A stretch of 64,000 nucleotides of DNA from Anaerolineales bacterium (GTDB lineage: Bacteria; Chloroflexota; Anaerolineae; Anaerolineales; E44-bin32): contig JAFGNH010000137.1 in NCBI GenBank assembly GCA_016927115.1, positions 42,926 through 106,925 on the forward strand, given 5' to 3'. Every line of letters begins with the position of its first letter. The first letter of the stretch is position 1. The notes beneath the pieces are model-generated. The model was not told the origin of the DNA. It saw only the letters and a list, made by a program, of their open reading frames with translations, and ran no database searches. Shown piece after piece: positions 9,259-17,294 of the stretch. Made by a program: the position numbers and the translations under genes.

Positions 9259-9293
9259 GCTCGGGTATTCTCTGGTTCACCAGAATCCCGAGC
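9259..9293 (-). promoter_or_regulatory. stable hairpin in the tig leader
   Basis: GCTCGGG pairs with CCCGAGC and an inner ATTCTGG pairs with CCAGA(GA)AT around a 3-base loop. No T run follows on either strand, so it is not a standard terminator. It lies 52 bases before the tig start and could be a 5' UTR stabiliser or regulatory structure. Confidence 0.5.
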
Positions 9294-9471
9294 ACAAGTA
9301 TTGTAAAGGGAGTCATGTCGAAACGTATTATGTGTTTATACCATTTTGTTGTCAGCACACAAGGTTTCTGTATCCGTATTACAGTAACCTATGGGGTGCT
9401 GTCGATACCGATTAATTGTAACTCATATATGCTCTGTAGGAACCGTAAAATGCCAACGAATCCGGATCTGG

Positions 9472-10422
9472 TCAGATCTCAAGGAGTCTTTGCGCAACCA
9501 GGTCGTCGGTCACGAGAACGTTAACAAGTTTACTTTCAAGCGCAATACGGATTGCCTCGACCTTGTATTCGCCTCCGGCAACTCCAATGACACGACGGAT
9601 GCTCCTGATTTGATCCAGTGTCAGGCCAATTGTACGGTTATCGAGATCATCATCAGCTGGAAGCCCCTCGCCATTATAGAAACGCAGGCAGATGTCTCCT
9701 GCTGCATCGTTGTTCTGGAGGCACGCTATCTCTTTTTCATTCAGGATTGGTTGTTTCCCCAGGATGCCTTCCAGGGTCGGAACACCAATTCCTACAACAG
9801 CGATGTCGCATGCTGCAGCCAGGGATAACGCCTCTTTGATAGTTGCATTCTCGAGCAGGGCATCATGCAGAGATTTGCTGGTTACCAGACCTGGAGCAGG
9901 AAGAATCAGCGGTTTGGCACCCAGTTTTTCTGCCATCCGGCGAGTCACATCGATTGTATTAGTGGGCGAATCCAGGGAGGCCATCCCACCCAGACACTGG
10001 ACGATGGTGACGTCAGGCCAGTGTTCAATCGGGAGTGCATCCACAATTGCTGCCATCGTGCTTCCCCAACTAACGCCAACAGAATCCGTTTTCTCAAGAT
10101 TGCGAAGCAGGCATTCTGCAGCGGCAGGAGCAAGGGTATGCTTGATGATTTCGTCCGAATCATAGCCGCCAGGTTTAACAACAATAGCCTCATCTAACTG
10201 GTACTTTTTCTCCAGGGCTTGTTCCATTTCAGAGTGATGAAAGATAGGTGGATAAAGGGTAATCTGTACGACCCTTAAATCACGCGCTTGCTGAAGCAGC
10301 CTCGATACTTTAATACGTGACAGTCCTAATCGCTCACCAATCTCTTTCTGAGTCAAGCCTTCTTCGTAATATTCTTGACATATCTTATACAACAGCCGAT
10401 TCAGACCAGGCTCAATTTGCAT
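9472..10422 (-). CDS. SorC-family sugar-responsive transcriptional regulator
   Basis: A 316-residue regulator. Residues 5-45 form the HTH: ICQEYYEEGLTQKEIGERLGLSRIKVSRLLQQARD, typical of SorC/DeoR-like proteins. The remainder is the SorC sugar-phosphate-binding domain with VGVSWGSTMAAIVDALP, VQCLGGMASLDSPTNTIDVTRRMAEKLGAKPLILPAP and the C-terminal GVAGGEYKVEAIRIALESKLVNVLVTDDLVAQRLLEI. Start at ATG 10422 has GGGAGCGG upstream and fits family length; an in-frame ATG at 10473 adds 17 unsupported residues. Members usually bind as tetramers to paired sites and respond to a phosphorylated sugar. Paired palindromic sites near the divergent dehydrogenase promoter and the E1/E2 promoter are its likely targets; the effector is unknown. 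Confidence 0.9.
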   Translation of the reverse strand: MQIEPGLNRLLYKICQEYYEEGLTQKEIGERLGLSRIKVSRLLQQARDLRVVQITLYPPIFHHSEMEQALEKKYQLDEAIVVKPGGYDSDEIIKHTLAPAAAECLLRNLEKTDSVGVSWGSTMAAIVDALPIEHWPDVTIVQCLGGMASLDSPTNTIDVTRRMAEKLGAKPLILPAPGLVTSKSLHDALLENATIKEALSLAAACDIAVVGIGVPTLEGILGKQPILNEKEIACLQNNDAAGDICLRFYNGEGLPADDDLDNRTIGLTLDQIRSIRRVIGVAGGEYKVEAIRIALESKLVNVLVTDDLVAQRLLEI

Positions 10423-10594
10423 TGATCCGCTCCCGTTTCTCTTCTCCTGTAAAACGACTGAACATCGGAACACATCTTATCACCTGTTCATTCTGACACT
10501 CAAATTGCAGTTAACTAGTCAACCCCAACCCTGGAATTGCTGCTAAATGAACCTGTCTAGACGACCTTCTCTTTCAGATACATAACCACTTTGC

Positions 10595-10623
10595 TTGACA
10601 AGCGAATTATTAGATACTACGAT
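10595..10623 (+). promoter_or_regulatory. promoter of the 570-residue dehydrogenase gene
   Basis: TTGACA at 10595-10600 and TACGAT at 10618-10623 with a 17-base spacer. The operator pair begins 6 bases downstream of the -10 box, as in the E1/E2 promoter. Confidence 0.6.
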
Positions 10624-10628
10624 ATTAA

Positions 10629-10660
10629 TGTACACGTGAACAGAAATGATCATATGAACA
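10629..10660 (+). promoter_or_regulatory. paired SorC-type operators, copy 1
   Basis: TGTACACGTGAACA (10629-10642) and TGATCATATGAACA (10647-10660) fit the palindrome TGWTCA-N2-TGAWCA, with centres 18 bp apart. The 17-mer AAATGATCATATGAACA at 10644-10660 recurs exactly at 16281-16297. Assignment to the SorC regulator is inference. Confidence 0.65.
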
Positions 10661-10874
10661 CTTAAGTATTATACCCCATCAATTAATAGAGATGATACAG
10701 CTTGAATCATGCAAAATATGGACAATTAGTAGACTTGATTGGCTTGAAATACTTGATTTGGTCGCCGGTTGTTTTTTAGTGCAGTGTTTAGGGTTGGTCC
10801 ATGGATATTTTGTTTGAATTGCCGTTTAACGGGAAAGAGCGATTGAGATAAGGGCATAACTCAAGATAAAGAAA

Positions 10875-10888
10875 TGATCGTGTGAATT
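10875..10888 (+). promoter_or_regulatory. possible third, weaker operator half-match
   Basis: TGATCGTGTGAATT resembles the other sites in its left half only. It lies 47 bases before the dehydrogenase start. Confidence 0.3.
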
Positions 10889-10934
10889 TTTATGTAAGGC
10901 GACAAAGACTGTTCAGGACCGGAAGGGAGCAAAT

Positions 10935-12647
10935 ATGGTTGATAAACTGACTGAGTTCAAGAGTGCAAATACCGACTTGCCAGAAACAAATAAGCTGTGG
11001 CCATTGTATGGAGCAGGGTATGAAAACCTGGGAAGATCTGATCAACCGATAGAAGTCGAAATGCCTGTTCCGGGGCCGGATGAATTATTGGTTCGGCACG
11101 ATGCAGTTAGTCTATGTTTTTCGGATATCAAGATTATTCGGAAAGGGGAAGAGCATCCACGCATCTATCGTACTATGAACGAAGTCCCGGTTGTTCAGGG
11201 GCATGAAGTAGCCATGACGGTTGTTGTTGTCGGTGAAAATCTGAAAGACAAATATACTGTTGGTGATCGTTTGACGGTGCAGCCGGATATATATATGGAT
11301 GGTATTGGCTATGCCTATGGTTATGAAATTCAGGGGGGCTTGTCTCTGTACAATATTATCGACCAGCGCGTACTGAACGGCGATGGTGGTAGCTATTTAC
11401 TGCCGGTTCAGCCAACGACGGGCTATGCTGAAAGTGCACTTTCCGAACCCTGGGCATGCGTTATTGCTGCATATGCACAATCGTATCGAACGGGTATCAA
11501 ACATGGTGGAAAAACATGGATCATAGGCCAACCCGGGTTTTCCGGTGACTTCACCATTTCTGCAGGCTTTGATTCCCAATCGCATCCAGACACACTTCTC
11601 CTAACCGAGGTTCCGCGCAAGTTTAATGTGTGGCTAAATGAACGCGCTGCTGAGTTGGACATCCAGGTCATAGACGTGCCGGGTAGATCAGCACCGCCTG
11701 TGACTGAAATAGATGACATTATCCTTCTGGGCGGCAATCCCGACAGCGTAGAGAGAGTCGGTCCATTCTTAAACAGGCATGGTGTGTTGGCCATCCTCGA
11801 CAACACACCCTTATCGCGTAAGGTGGCAATTGATATCGGCCGAGTACATTACAATGGGTGGTTGTATATCGGTGGGACGTCTGCGGATATAGCAAGCGTT
11901 TACCAGGAAGTCCCTGTACGAACAGAACTTAAGAGTGGGGGAAAAGCATGGTTTGTTGGAGCAGGCGGGCCTATGGGGCGTATGCATGTACAACGAGCCA
12001 TTCAGATGAACCATGGCCCTGCAGGTATCCTTTGTACTGATATCAGTGACAGCCGGCTGACTGATTTGTCTGAGTCGTTTGGGCCTGAAGCTGATTCCAA
12101 AGGGATTGAGCTTATCTGCTTGAATCCTGTGAATACCCAGGCGTATGAGGACGGCATTCGGCAATATTTCCCAGACGGATTTGACGACATCGTGGTGTTG
12201 GCGCCAGTTGTTACTGTTATCGAAGATGCGGCCGCGCATCTGACAAACAATGGTGTGATGAATGTGTTCGCAGGGTTGGCGCCAGGGACGTTGGCAGATC
12301 TGGATTTAAGTGACAGCTATCTTAGAAATACCCGAATTTTCGGTCACACAGGATCGACCACTGAAGATATGAAGCGCATGCTGGACCAGGTTGAGTGTGG
12401 TCTGCTTTCATCCAATCAATCAGTCGCGGCGGTTGGTTCGCTCAATGCTGCAAAAGCAGGGTTTATCAGAATGGAAAAAGGGGATTTGCCGGGGAAAATT
12501 GTTATCTATCCACATATAAAAGAATTACCCCTGACTCCGCTTGCGGACCTTAAGAAATGTCTTCCTTCTGTCCATGCACTCCTGAAAAAGAGCCGTGAGT
12601 GGACGGTTGAAGCGGAGCAGGAGTTTTTGAGGTTGATGCTCCCATGA
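10935..12647 (+). CDS. MDR-superfamily (alcohol/sorbitol-type) dehydrogenase with two Rossmann units
   Basis: The 570-residue protein starts with a GroES-like catalytic domain. Probable catalytic zinc ligands are C61 (SLCFSDIK), H90/E91 (VVQGHEV) and E171 (ALSEPWACV). The four-cysteine structural zinc loop of common alcohol dehydrogenases is absent. Two nucleotide-binding-like segments follow: residues about 190-325 (GGKTWIIGQPGFSG, degenerate glycine motif) and 335-490 (GGKAWFVGAGGPMGRMH, intact GxGGxxG). Both have DDI(I/V)(L)L and a late (Y)IGGT/GHTGST segment, so the second looks like a duplicate of the first. Ordinary MDR enzymes are 340-420 residues. It resembles sorbose-1-phosphate reductase-type proteins, but the substrate is unknown. 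Its promoter shares operators with the E1/E2 operon. GGAAGGGAG precedes the ATG. Confidence 0.8.
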   Translation: MVDKLTEFKSANTDLPETNKLWPLYGAGYENLGRSDQPIEVEMPVPGPDELLVRHDAVSLCFSDIKIIRKGEEHPRIYRTMNEVPVVQGHEVAMTVVVVGENLKDKYTVGDRLTVQPDIYMDGIGYAYGYEIQGGLSLYNIIDQRVLNGDGGSYLLPVQPTTGYAESALSEPWACVIAAYAQSYRTGIKHGGKTWIIGQPGFSGDFTISAGFDSQSHPDTLLLTEVPRKFNVWLNERAAELDIQVIDVPGRSAPPVTEIDDIILLGGNPDSVERVGPFLNRHGVLAILDNTPLSRKVAIDIGRVHYNGWLYIGGTSADIASVYQEVPVRTELKSGGKAWFVGAGGPMGRMHVQRAIQMNHGPAGILCTDISDSRLTDLSESFGPEADSKGIELICLNPVNTQAYEDGIRQYFPDGFDDIVVLAPVVTVIEDAAAHLTNNGVMNVFAGLAPGTLADLDLSDSYLRNTRIFGHTGSTTEDMKRMLDQVECGLLSSNQSVAAVGSLNAAKAGFIRMEKGDLPGKIVIYPHIKELPLTPLADLKKCLPSVHALLKKSREWTVEAEQEFLRLMLP

Positions 12648-12737
12648 TCATGGGCTGAAAAATTTGGTCCCATTTCTTGTTTGGTTATTCTGGAAACAAA
12701 TTTACTCTGGTTCGAAAACGATCTTACCTTGCCGCTG

Positions 12738-14111
12738 TTAACTACCAGTTAGCCAGAGGTAAGGCTCCTCGATCATGTCTTTGATAAATTGCAGGAAACG
12801 AGCTGCCGGGGCTCCATCGACTATTCGGTGATCGAATACCAGCGACAATTCAGTTATATAGCGCAAGGCAATCTCGTCCTGGTAGGCTGCCGGGCGTTGT
12901 ACGATGGCTCCAACACCCAGGATTGCGGCTTCGGGGAGATTAATCACAGGTGTGAAGGCGGTAACATCGTATATTCCCAGGTTGGTGATGGTAAAAGTGC
13001 CCCCGCTCAGATGATCGGGGGAGATACGCCCGGAACGGGCTTGCTCCACCAGGCTTCGGAATTCCTCACCAAATTCTCGCAGGCTTTTCTGATCGGCGTT
13101 CCTGATCACTGGCACGACCAACCCGCGCTCTGTATCGACAGCCATCCCGATATTCACAGGGACGAGAAGCTCGATGGCTTCGGGAGTAAACCGGGCATTC
13201 ATATAGGGAAACTCACGCAGCGCGCGGGCGGCGATCAAGGCCAGAAAATCATTGTAGCCTGGGGAAAACCCCCATTCATCTGCAGCGCGCTCCTTCAGGC
13301 GGTTTCGCATAACGACCAGTTCTGTAGCATCTGTTTCCATAAAAAGTGTTACCCGCGAGGTTGTTTGAGCGCTCATACTCATTCGCTGTACGATTTTGCC
13401 GCGAATACCTGTAAGCGGGATTTGATCTCTGACCGGCATGTCCGGGAGATCGATTATCGGGGTGGATGATGTGCCTGTTTCGAAAGGACCGGACAGATGG
13501 CGAAGCACGTCACTTTTAGTGACTTTCCCAGATGCTCCGGTGCCTGTCACCTGATGTAAATCCAGGTGTCCGGCGGCTGCCATGTTCCGAGCGACGGGAG
13601 TTGCCTTTGGTGCGGCTTCCAGGAAGGCAGCGATATCGCGTTCAACGATACGTATACCACCATATCCAGTGGGGGTGATATTGCCGAGATCGAGGTTGTT
13701 GTGGGCGGCCAATTTGCGGGCTCGCGGTGAGGCAAAGACCTTGTATGGAGTTTCGGAAGGGGAGGGGGAGGGAGGTGCTTGGGACCCGGAAGGTGCGGCT
13801 TTAGGTTGGGCTTTTGGTGCTTTCTCTCCCGCTGCTTCCGTTGTTTCAACAGCAGCATCTTCGAATGTATCATTCTTTTTTCCAATAATTGCCACAACTT
13901 GAAGAACAGGTATCGTATCGCCAACGTTGTATGGGCCGATATGGATGGTTCCTTTCCCCATCGCTTCGATGGGGAAAACAGCCTTGTCTGTTTCAACTTC
14001 GAGAATTTCCTGCCCTTGCTCAACTTGATCACCATCCTTGACGAGCCAGTTGACAATGACAACCTCTTCAACGGTTTGTCCCAGTTTTGGGATAAAGACG
14101 TCAGCTGCCAT
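12738..14111 (-). CDS. dihydrolipoamide acyltransferase (E2) of a 2-oxoacid/acetoin dehydrogenase
   Basis: A 457-residue E2. An N-terminal lipoyl domain (residues 1-77) has the lipoylation lysine in ILEVETDKAVFPIEA. An Ala/Pro-rich linker leads to two E3/E1-binding domains: FASPRARKLAAHNNLDLGNITPTGYGGI and TPVARNMAAAGHLDLHQVTGTGASGKVT. The catalytic acyltransferase domain ends with FDHRIVDGAPAARFL, containing the active-site HxxxDG. Start ATG 14111 overlaps the E1 stop by one base (TGATG), with GGAAGGCGG eight bases upstream. Whether the complex acts on pyruvate, acetoin or another 2-oxoacid cannot be decided. The E3 subunit gene is not in the window. Confidence 0.93.
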   Translation of the reverse strand: MAADVFIPKLGQTVEEVVIVNWLVKDGDQVEQGQEILEVETDKAVFPIEAMGKGTIHIGPYNVGDTIPVLQVVAIIGKKNDTFEDAAVETTEAAGEKAPKAQPKAAPSGSQAPPSPSPSETPYKVFASPRARKLAAHNNLDLGNITPTGYGGIRIVERDIAAFLEAAPKATPVARNMAAAGHLDLHQVTGTGASGKVTKSDVLRHLSGPFETGTSSTPIIDLPDMPVRDQIPLTGIRGKIVQRMSMSAQTTSRVTLFMETDATELVVMRNRLKERAADEWGFSPGYNDFLALIAARALREFPYMNARFTPEAIELLVPVNIGMAVDTERGLVVPVIRNADQKSLREFGEEFRSLVEQARSGRISPDHLSGGTFTITNLGIYDVTAFTPVINLPEAAILGVGAIVQRPAAYQDEIALRYITELSLVFDHRIVDGAPAARFLQFIKDMIEEPYLWLTGS

Positions 14112-16207
14112 CAGCTCACCGCCTTCCGGCATGCCTCGACGATACGAGAAACGTTAGGAATGCACAGGTCTTCAAGAACTTCCGCGCGGGGAACCGGGAC
14201 ATTTGCTGCTGCCACACGGATCATTGGAGCGTCCAGCCAGTCGAAAGCCTCCTCATTTATCCGGATCATCACTTCATTGATGAAACTTGTGTTTTCATAC
14301 GCTTCGGTCAATCCTACTAACCGACCAGTCTTTCGGATTGACTCGACGATGGTGTCAATATCGAGCGGTTTCAGGGTTCGCAGGTCGATAACTTCAACGT
14401 CGATACCTTCCTCGGCCAGCAGATCTGCAGCTTCGAGGGCACGCAGAACCATACGCGAATAGGTAACGATTGTGACATTCTGGCCTTCTCGTTTGATATC
14501 AGCGACCCCAAAGGGTATGACGTAATCCTCTTTTGGTACAGGGCCTCTGGTTTTATAGAGCATTTTGTGCTCAATAAACATAACCGGGTTGTCATCCTGT
14601 ACAGCCGCTTTGAGCAGTCCTTTGGCGTCGTATGGGGTGGCGGGCATGGCGACGTATATGCCGGGAAAATGTGTCCAAAGTGATTCGAGGCTCTGTGAAT
14701 GGTGGGCGGCGATTGCCCGACCGGCACCGCCCTCTGTCCGGCATACCAGCGGGATACGGGTTCGACCACCAAACATATACCTGTTTTTCGCACCCTGGTT
14801 GGCAAGCTGATCCATTGCCAGTGGCGTGAAGTCGACATACATGATTTCTGAAACAGGGCGCATCCCCGCCATTGCAGCACCGACGGCAGCACCGGCAATC
14901 GTTGCTTCGGATATCGGTGTATCGATTACTCGCCATTCTCCGAACTCTTCCAATAAGCCGCGGGTGGCACCGTAGGCACCACCGTATAACCCAATATCTT
15001 CACCCATGAGGAACACACGCTCGTCCTTTTGCATCTCTTCACGCATGGCCTGGGTTAGTGCCTGGGAATACATTATCTCCGGGAACTGCTCCGGATTTTC
15101 CCTGATCATCGCCCGCAATCGGCGGTCATTGGCAAAATCTTCATCCGACCATTTAGCCGGTGCGTAGACATCGGTGTTGAGTTCTTCACCCTCCGGGACT
15201 GGTGATGCCTCGCTGAACGCCATTGCCTTGTCAAGTTTCTGGCTCACGGCCTTGTCCATTTCTTCAAACTCTTCTTCGCCGATCAGCCTGGCAGCGATTA
15301 ATTCATGGCCCAGGGTTTTAATCGGGTCACGGCTTCGCCATTCCGCCTCTTCTTCTTTGGTGCGATAGGCGCGAGGATCGGAGTGTGAGTGACCAAACCA
15401 GCGATAGGTTTTTGCCTCAATAAGGGTGGGGCCTTCCCCGCGTCGCGCCCGATCAGCTGCTTTCAATACACTGGCTCGCACTGCGAGTGGATCCATGCCG
15501 TCGACAACGACACCAGGGATGCCATAGGCAGCAGCCCTGTCGGCAACATCCGGCAATTTGCTCGATTTTTTCCATGGAACGGACATTGCGTACAGGTTGT
15601 TTTCGACGATAAAAACGACCGGCAAGTCCCAGAGACTGGCCATGTTCAGCGCTTCATGGAAGTTGCCTGTATTGCTGGCGCCATCTCCGAAGAAGCAAAG
15701 AACTACACGATCTTCTCCTCTTATTTTTTGTGCCAGGGCAGCCCCAACTGCTACCGGGATATTGCCGCCTACGATGCCGGTCGCGCCCAGGTTGCCATGT
15801 TCGACATCGGCAATATGCATCGATCCGCCTTTGCCCCGACAGTATCCGCCCGATTTTCCAAGCACTTCGGCCATCATCCTGTTGTAGTGGTCCTGCCTGG
15901 CTTCAGGTGTTTTGGCGGCTGAGTCACCATGCGCGTGCGCATGACCGTGCCCGCGATGGGTGCTTGTTATCAGATCATCATCACGTAAAGCGGACACAGC
16001 ACCAACTGCCACAGCCTCCTGGCCTGCATACAGGTGTGATGCTCCTTTCAGCACCGCACGGCTCAGGAGGTTGGAGATATTGTTTTCAAGTGCTCGGATT
16101 TCCATCATCTGTCGCAAGATATTGACCACCTGCTCTTTGGTAAGTCCTTGTTCTTCTACTATGCCGGCGATATCGCTCAATGCTTTTTTTTCTGATTTTT
16201 TTACCAT
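14111..16207 (-). CDS. fused E1 alpha-beta thiamine-dependent 2-oxoacid/acetoin dehydrogenase
   Basis: A 698-residue fusion. Residues about 25-345 are E1 alpha, with HLYAGQEAVAVGA, GSMHIAD, and the thiamine-diphosphate motif GDGASNTGNFHEALNMA...VENN (about 174-204). Residues about 370-698 are E1 beta, with MGEDIGLYGGAYGAT, EATIAGAAVGAAMAGMRPVSEIMYVDF and GAGRAIAAHHSQSLE. After THRGHGHAHAHGD there is an extra segment of roughly 15-20 residues before NRMMAEVLG. ATG 16207 has GGAGG 10 bases upstream; an upstream in-frame ATG (16282) would fall in the operator region. Fused E1 chains are known in several bacteria. Co-transcribed with E2 and divergent from the GntR locus. Confidence 0.93.
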   Translation of the reverse strand: MVKKSEKKALSDIAGIVEEQGLTKEQVVNILRQMMEIRALENNISNLLSRAVLKGASHLYAGQEAVAVGAVSALRDDDLITSTHRGHGHAHAHGDSAAKTPEARQDHYNRMMAEVLGKSGGYCRGKGGSMHIADVEHGNLGATGIVGGNIPVAVGAALAQKIRGEDRVVLCFFGDGASNTGNFHEALNMASLWDLPVVFIVENNLYAMSVPWKKSSKLPDVADRAAAYGIPGVVVDGMDPLAVRASVLKAADRARRGEGPTLIEAKTYRWFGHSHSDPRAYRTKEEEAEWRSRDPIKTLGHELIAARLIGEEEFEEMDKAVSQKLDKAMAFSEASPVPEGEELNTDVYAPAKWSDEDFANDRRLRAMIRENPEQFPEIMYSQALTQAMREEMQKDERVFLMGEDIGLYGGAYGATRGLLEEFGEWRVIDTPISEATIAGAAVGAAMAGMRPVSEIMYVDFTPLAMDQLANQGAKNRYMFGGRTRIPLVCRTEGGAGRAIAAHHSQSLESLWTHFPGIYVAMPATPYDAKGLLKAAVQDDNPVMFIEHKMLYKTRGPVPKEDYVIPFGVADIKREGQNVTIVTYSRMVLRALEAADLLAEEGIDVEVIDLRTLKPLDIDTIVESIRKTGRLVGLTEAYENTSFINEVMIRINEEAFDWLDAPMIRVAAANVPVPRAEVLEDLCIPNVSRIVEACRKAVS

Positions 16208-16283
16208 TGAAAAAAAACCTCCAGAGAGTTTGAAATTGGATATCTGTATTCCCGAAAACAGGTTATCTTCCATCTCAGTCAAA

Positions 16284-16315
16284 TGATCATATGAACATAG
16301 GCGTACAAGTGATCA
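16284..16315 (-). promoter_or_regulatory. paired SorC-type operators, copy 2
   Basis: TGATCATATGAACA (16284-16297) and CGTACAAGTGATCA (16302-16315) match the pair at 10629-10660 in sequence and in the 18-bp centre spacing. They cover the expected transcription start of the E1/E2 operon, which suits repression. Confidence 0.65.
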
Positions 16316-16317
16316 CA

Positions 16318-16347
16318 ATAGTAGCACTGTTGCTTTGATTTCGTCAA
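16318..16347 (-). promoter_or_regulatory. promoter of the E1/E2 operon
   Basis: On the minus strand TTGACG (16347-16342) and TACTAT (16323-16318) are 18 bases apart. The first operator starts 2 bases after the -10 box. Confidence 0.6.
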
Positions 16348-16383
16348 GGAAAACTTATTCAACACCAGGCGGTGATACGTGGA

Positions 16384-16412
16384 TTGACATTGTAAAAAGG
16401 GCATGCTATAGT
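16384..16412 (+). promoter_or_regulatory. promoter of the GntR-led sugar locus
   Basis: TTGACA (16384-16389), 17-base spacer, TATAGT (16407-16412), a near-consensus sigma70 promoter, divergent from the E1/E2 promoter. Confidence 0.75.
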
Positions 16413-16418
16413 GTAACT

Positions 16419-16428
16419 GGTACGTACC
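16419..16428 (+). promoter_or_regulatory. probable GntR operator
   Basis: GGTACGTACC is a perfect palindrome (extended ACTGGTACGTACCAC) at the expected transcription start, the usual place and shape for a HutC/UTRA-type GntR operator. Suggests autoregulation. Confidence 0.55.
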
Positions 16429-16469
16429 ACCGGACAACCGTACCAATATTTTTATGAGGATAATAAACG

Positions 16470-17240
16470 ATGAAATCAGCCAGGCATCAGTTCGATATCG
16501 AAGAAGTAGTTGATCTGCATAAGAATTCCAGCAGTCTTTACCACAGTGTCGGGCATATCATTCGGACGAAAATTCAAAGCGGTGAGTATAAAGTCGGTGA
16601 AAAAATACCCTCCGAACGTGTCCTCTCCGAATCTCTCAATGTAAGCAGAGCAACTGTTCGACAGGGAATCGATAATCTGGTCAAAGAAGGTATTCTCCGA
16701 AAGGAACAAGGACGGGGTACCTTTGTTGCGCCTGCTAAAGTGAAACAGGGCGTTTTACGTTTGCTTGAGTTCTCTGATGTTATTCGTGATAACGGTTTAA
16801 AACCCGGTTTCGAATATCTTGGCCGGAAAGTTATTGATCCAACCCCTGATATTGCGGCAAGGCTGAATTTATCACCGGGTGGAAAACTGATCTGGATTCA
16901 ACGCTTGATGCAGGTAAACAAATCCCCTATGTTGATCGAAACTTCCTACATATCAAGTAAAGCCTGCCCCAATTTGCTTCAGATCGATGACAGCACAAGA
17001 GGGCTGCGCGAGCTGCTCCTGAGCGTCTGTAATATTCAGATTGTTCGTGCCCATGAGTCCTTTGAGCCAGTCATTTTGGAAAACGAAGAGGCCATACAGC
17101 TCGGTGTAGAGGGTGGAACGCCAGCTCTATGGGTGGAGCATCTTGCATTTGATCTCCAGGATGCGCCTGTCGCTTACATTACAGCCTTGATCCGTGGTGA
17201 CCGCTGCCGATTCTATACAGACATTTCTTTTGGAAGCTGA
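16470..17240 (+). CDS. GntR-family (HutC/UTRA) transcriptional regulator
   Basis: A 256-residue regulator. The winged helix-turn-helix occupies about residues 22-90, with IIRTKIQSGEYKVGEKIPSER, ESLNVSRATVRQGIDNLVKEGIL and the wing GRGTFVA. The C-terminal half is a UTRA effector domain with the family pattern LGRKVID...LIWIQRLMQVNKSPMLIETSYI...ALWVEHLAFDLQDAPVAYI...YRGDRCRFYTD. UTRA domains generally sense a sugar phosphate or similar metabolite of the controlled pathway. AGGATAATAAACG precedes ATG 16470. It heads the sugar locus, just downstream of a near-consensus promoter and a GGTACGTACC palindrome, so it probably controls itself and the downstream genes. The inducer is unknown. Confidence 0.93.
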   Translation: MKSARHQFDIEEVVDLHKNSSSLYHSVGHIIRTKIQSGEYKVGEKIPSERVLSESLNVSRATVRQGIDNLVKEGILRKEQGRGTFVAPAKVKQGVLRLLEFSDVIRDNGLKPGFEYLGRKVIDPTPDIAARLNLSPGGKLIWIQRLMQVNKSPMLIETSYISSKACPNLLQIDDSTRGLRELLLSVCNIQIVRAHESFEPVILENEEAIQLGVEGGTPALWVEHLAFDLQDAPVAYITALIRGDRCRFYTDISFGS

Positions 17241-17294
17241 CTGCTGAGGCTGGTTTATATTCCGTGCCGGCAGAGGATAAGCGAGAGGTAATTG

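Larger units (their letters stand above)
10474..10934. other. 461-bp intergenic regulatory region between sorC and the dehydrogenase
   Basis: No gene is seen. It holds a plus-strand promoter (10595-10623), a pair of 14-bp operators (10629-10660), a weaker third site (10875-10888) and a GGAAGGGAG ribosome-binding site just before the dehydrogenase ATG. The predicted transcript has an unusually long leader of about 305 bases. A promoter for the minus-strand sorC gene was not identified with confidence. Confidence 0.7.

Noticed and set aside
12641..12654. CCCATGATCATGGG palindrome at the end of the 570-residue dehydrogenase gene
   Set aside because: Contains TGATCA but lacks the operator layout and is not followed by a T run; it overlaps the stop codon and is probably chance.
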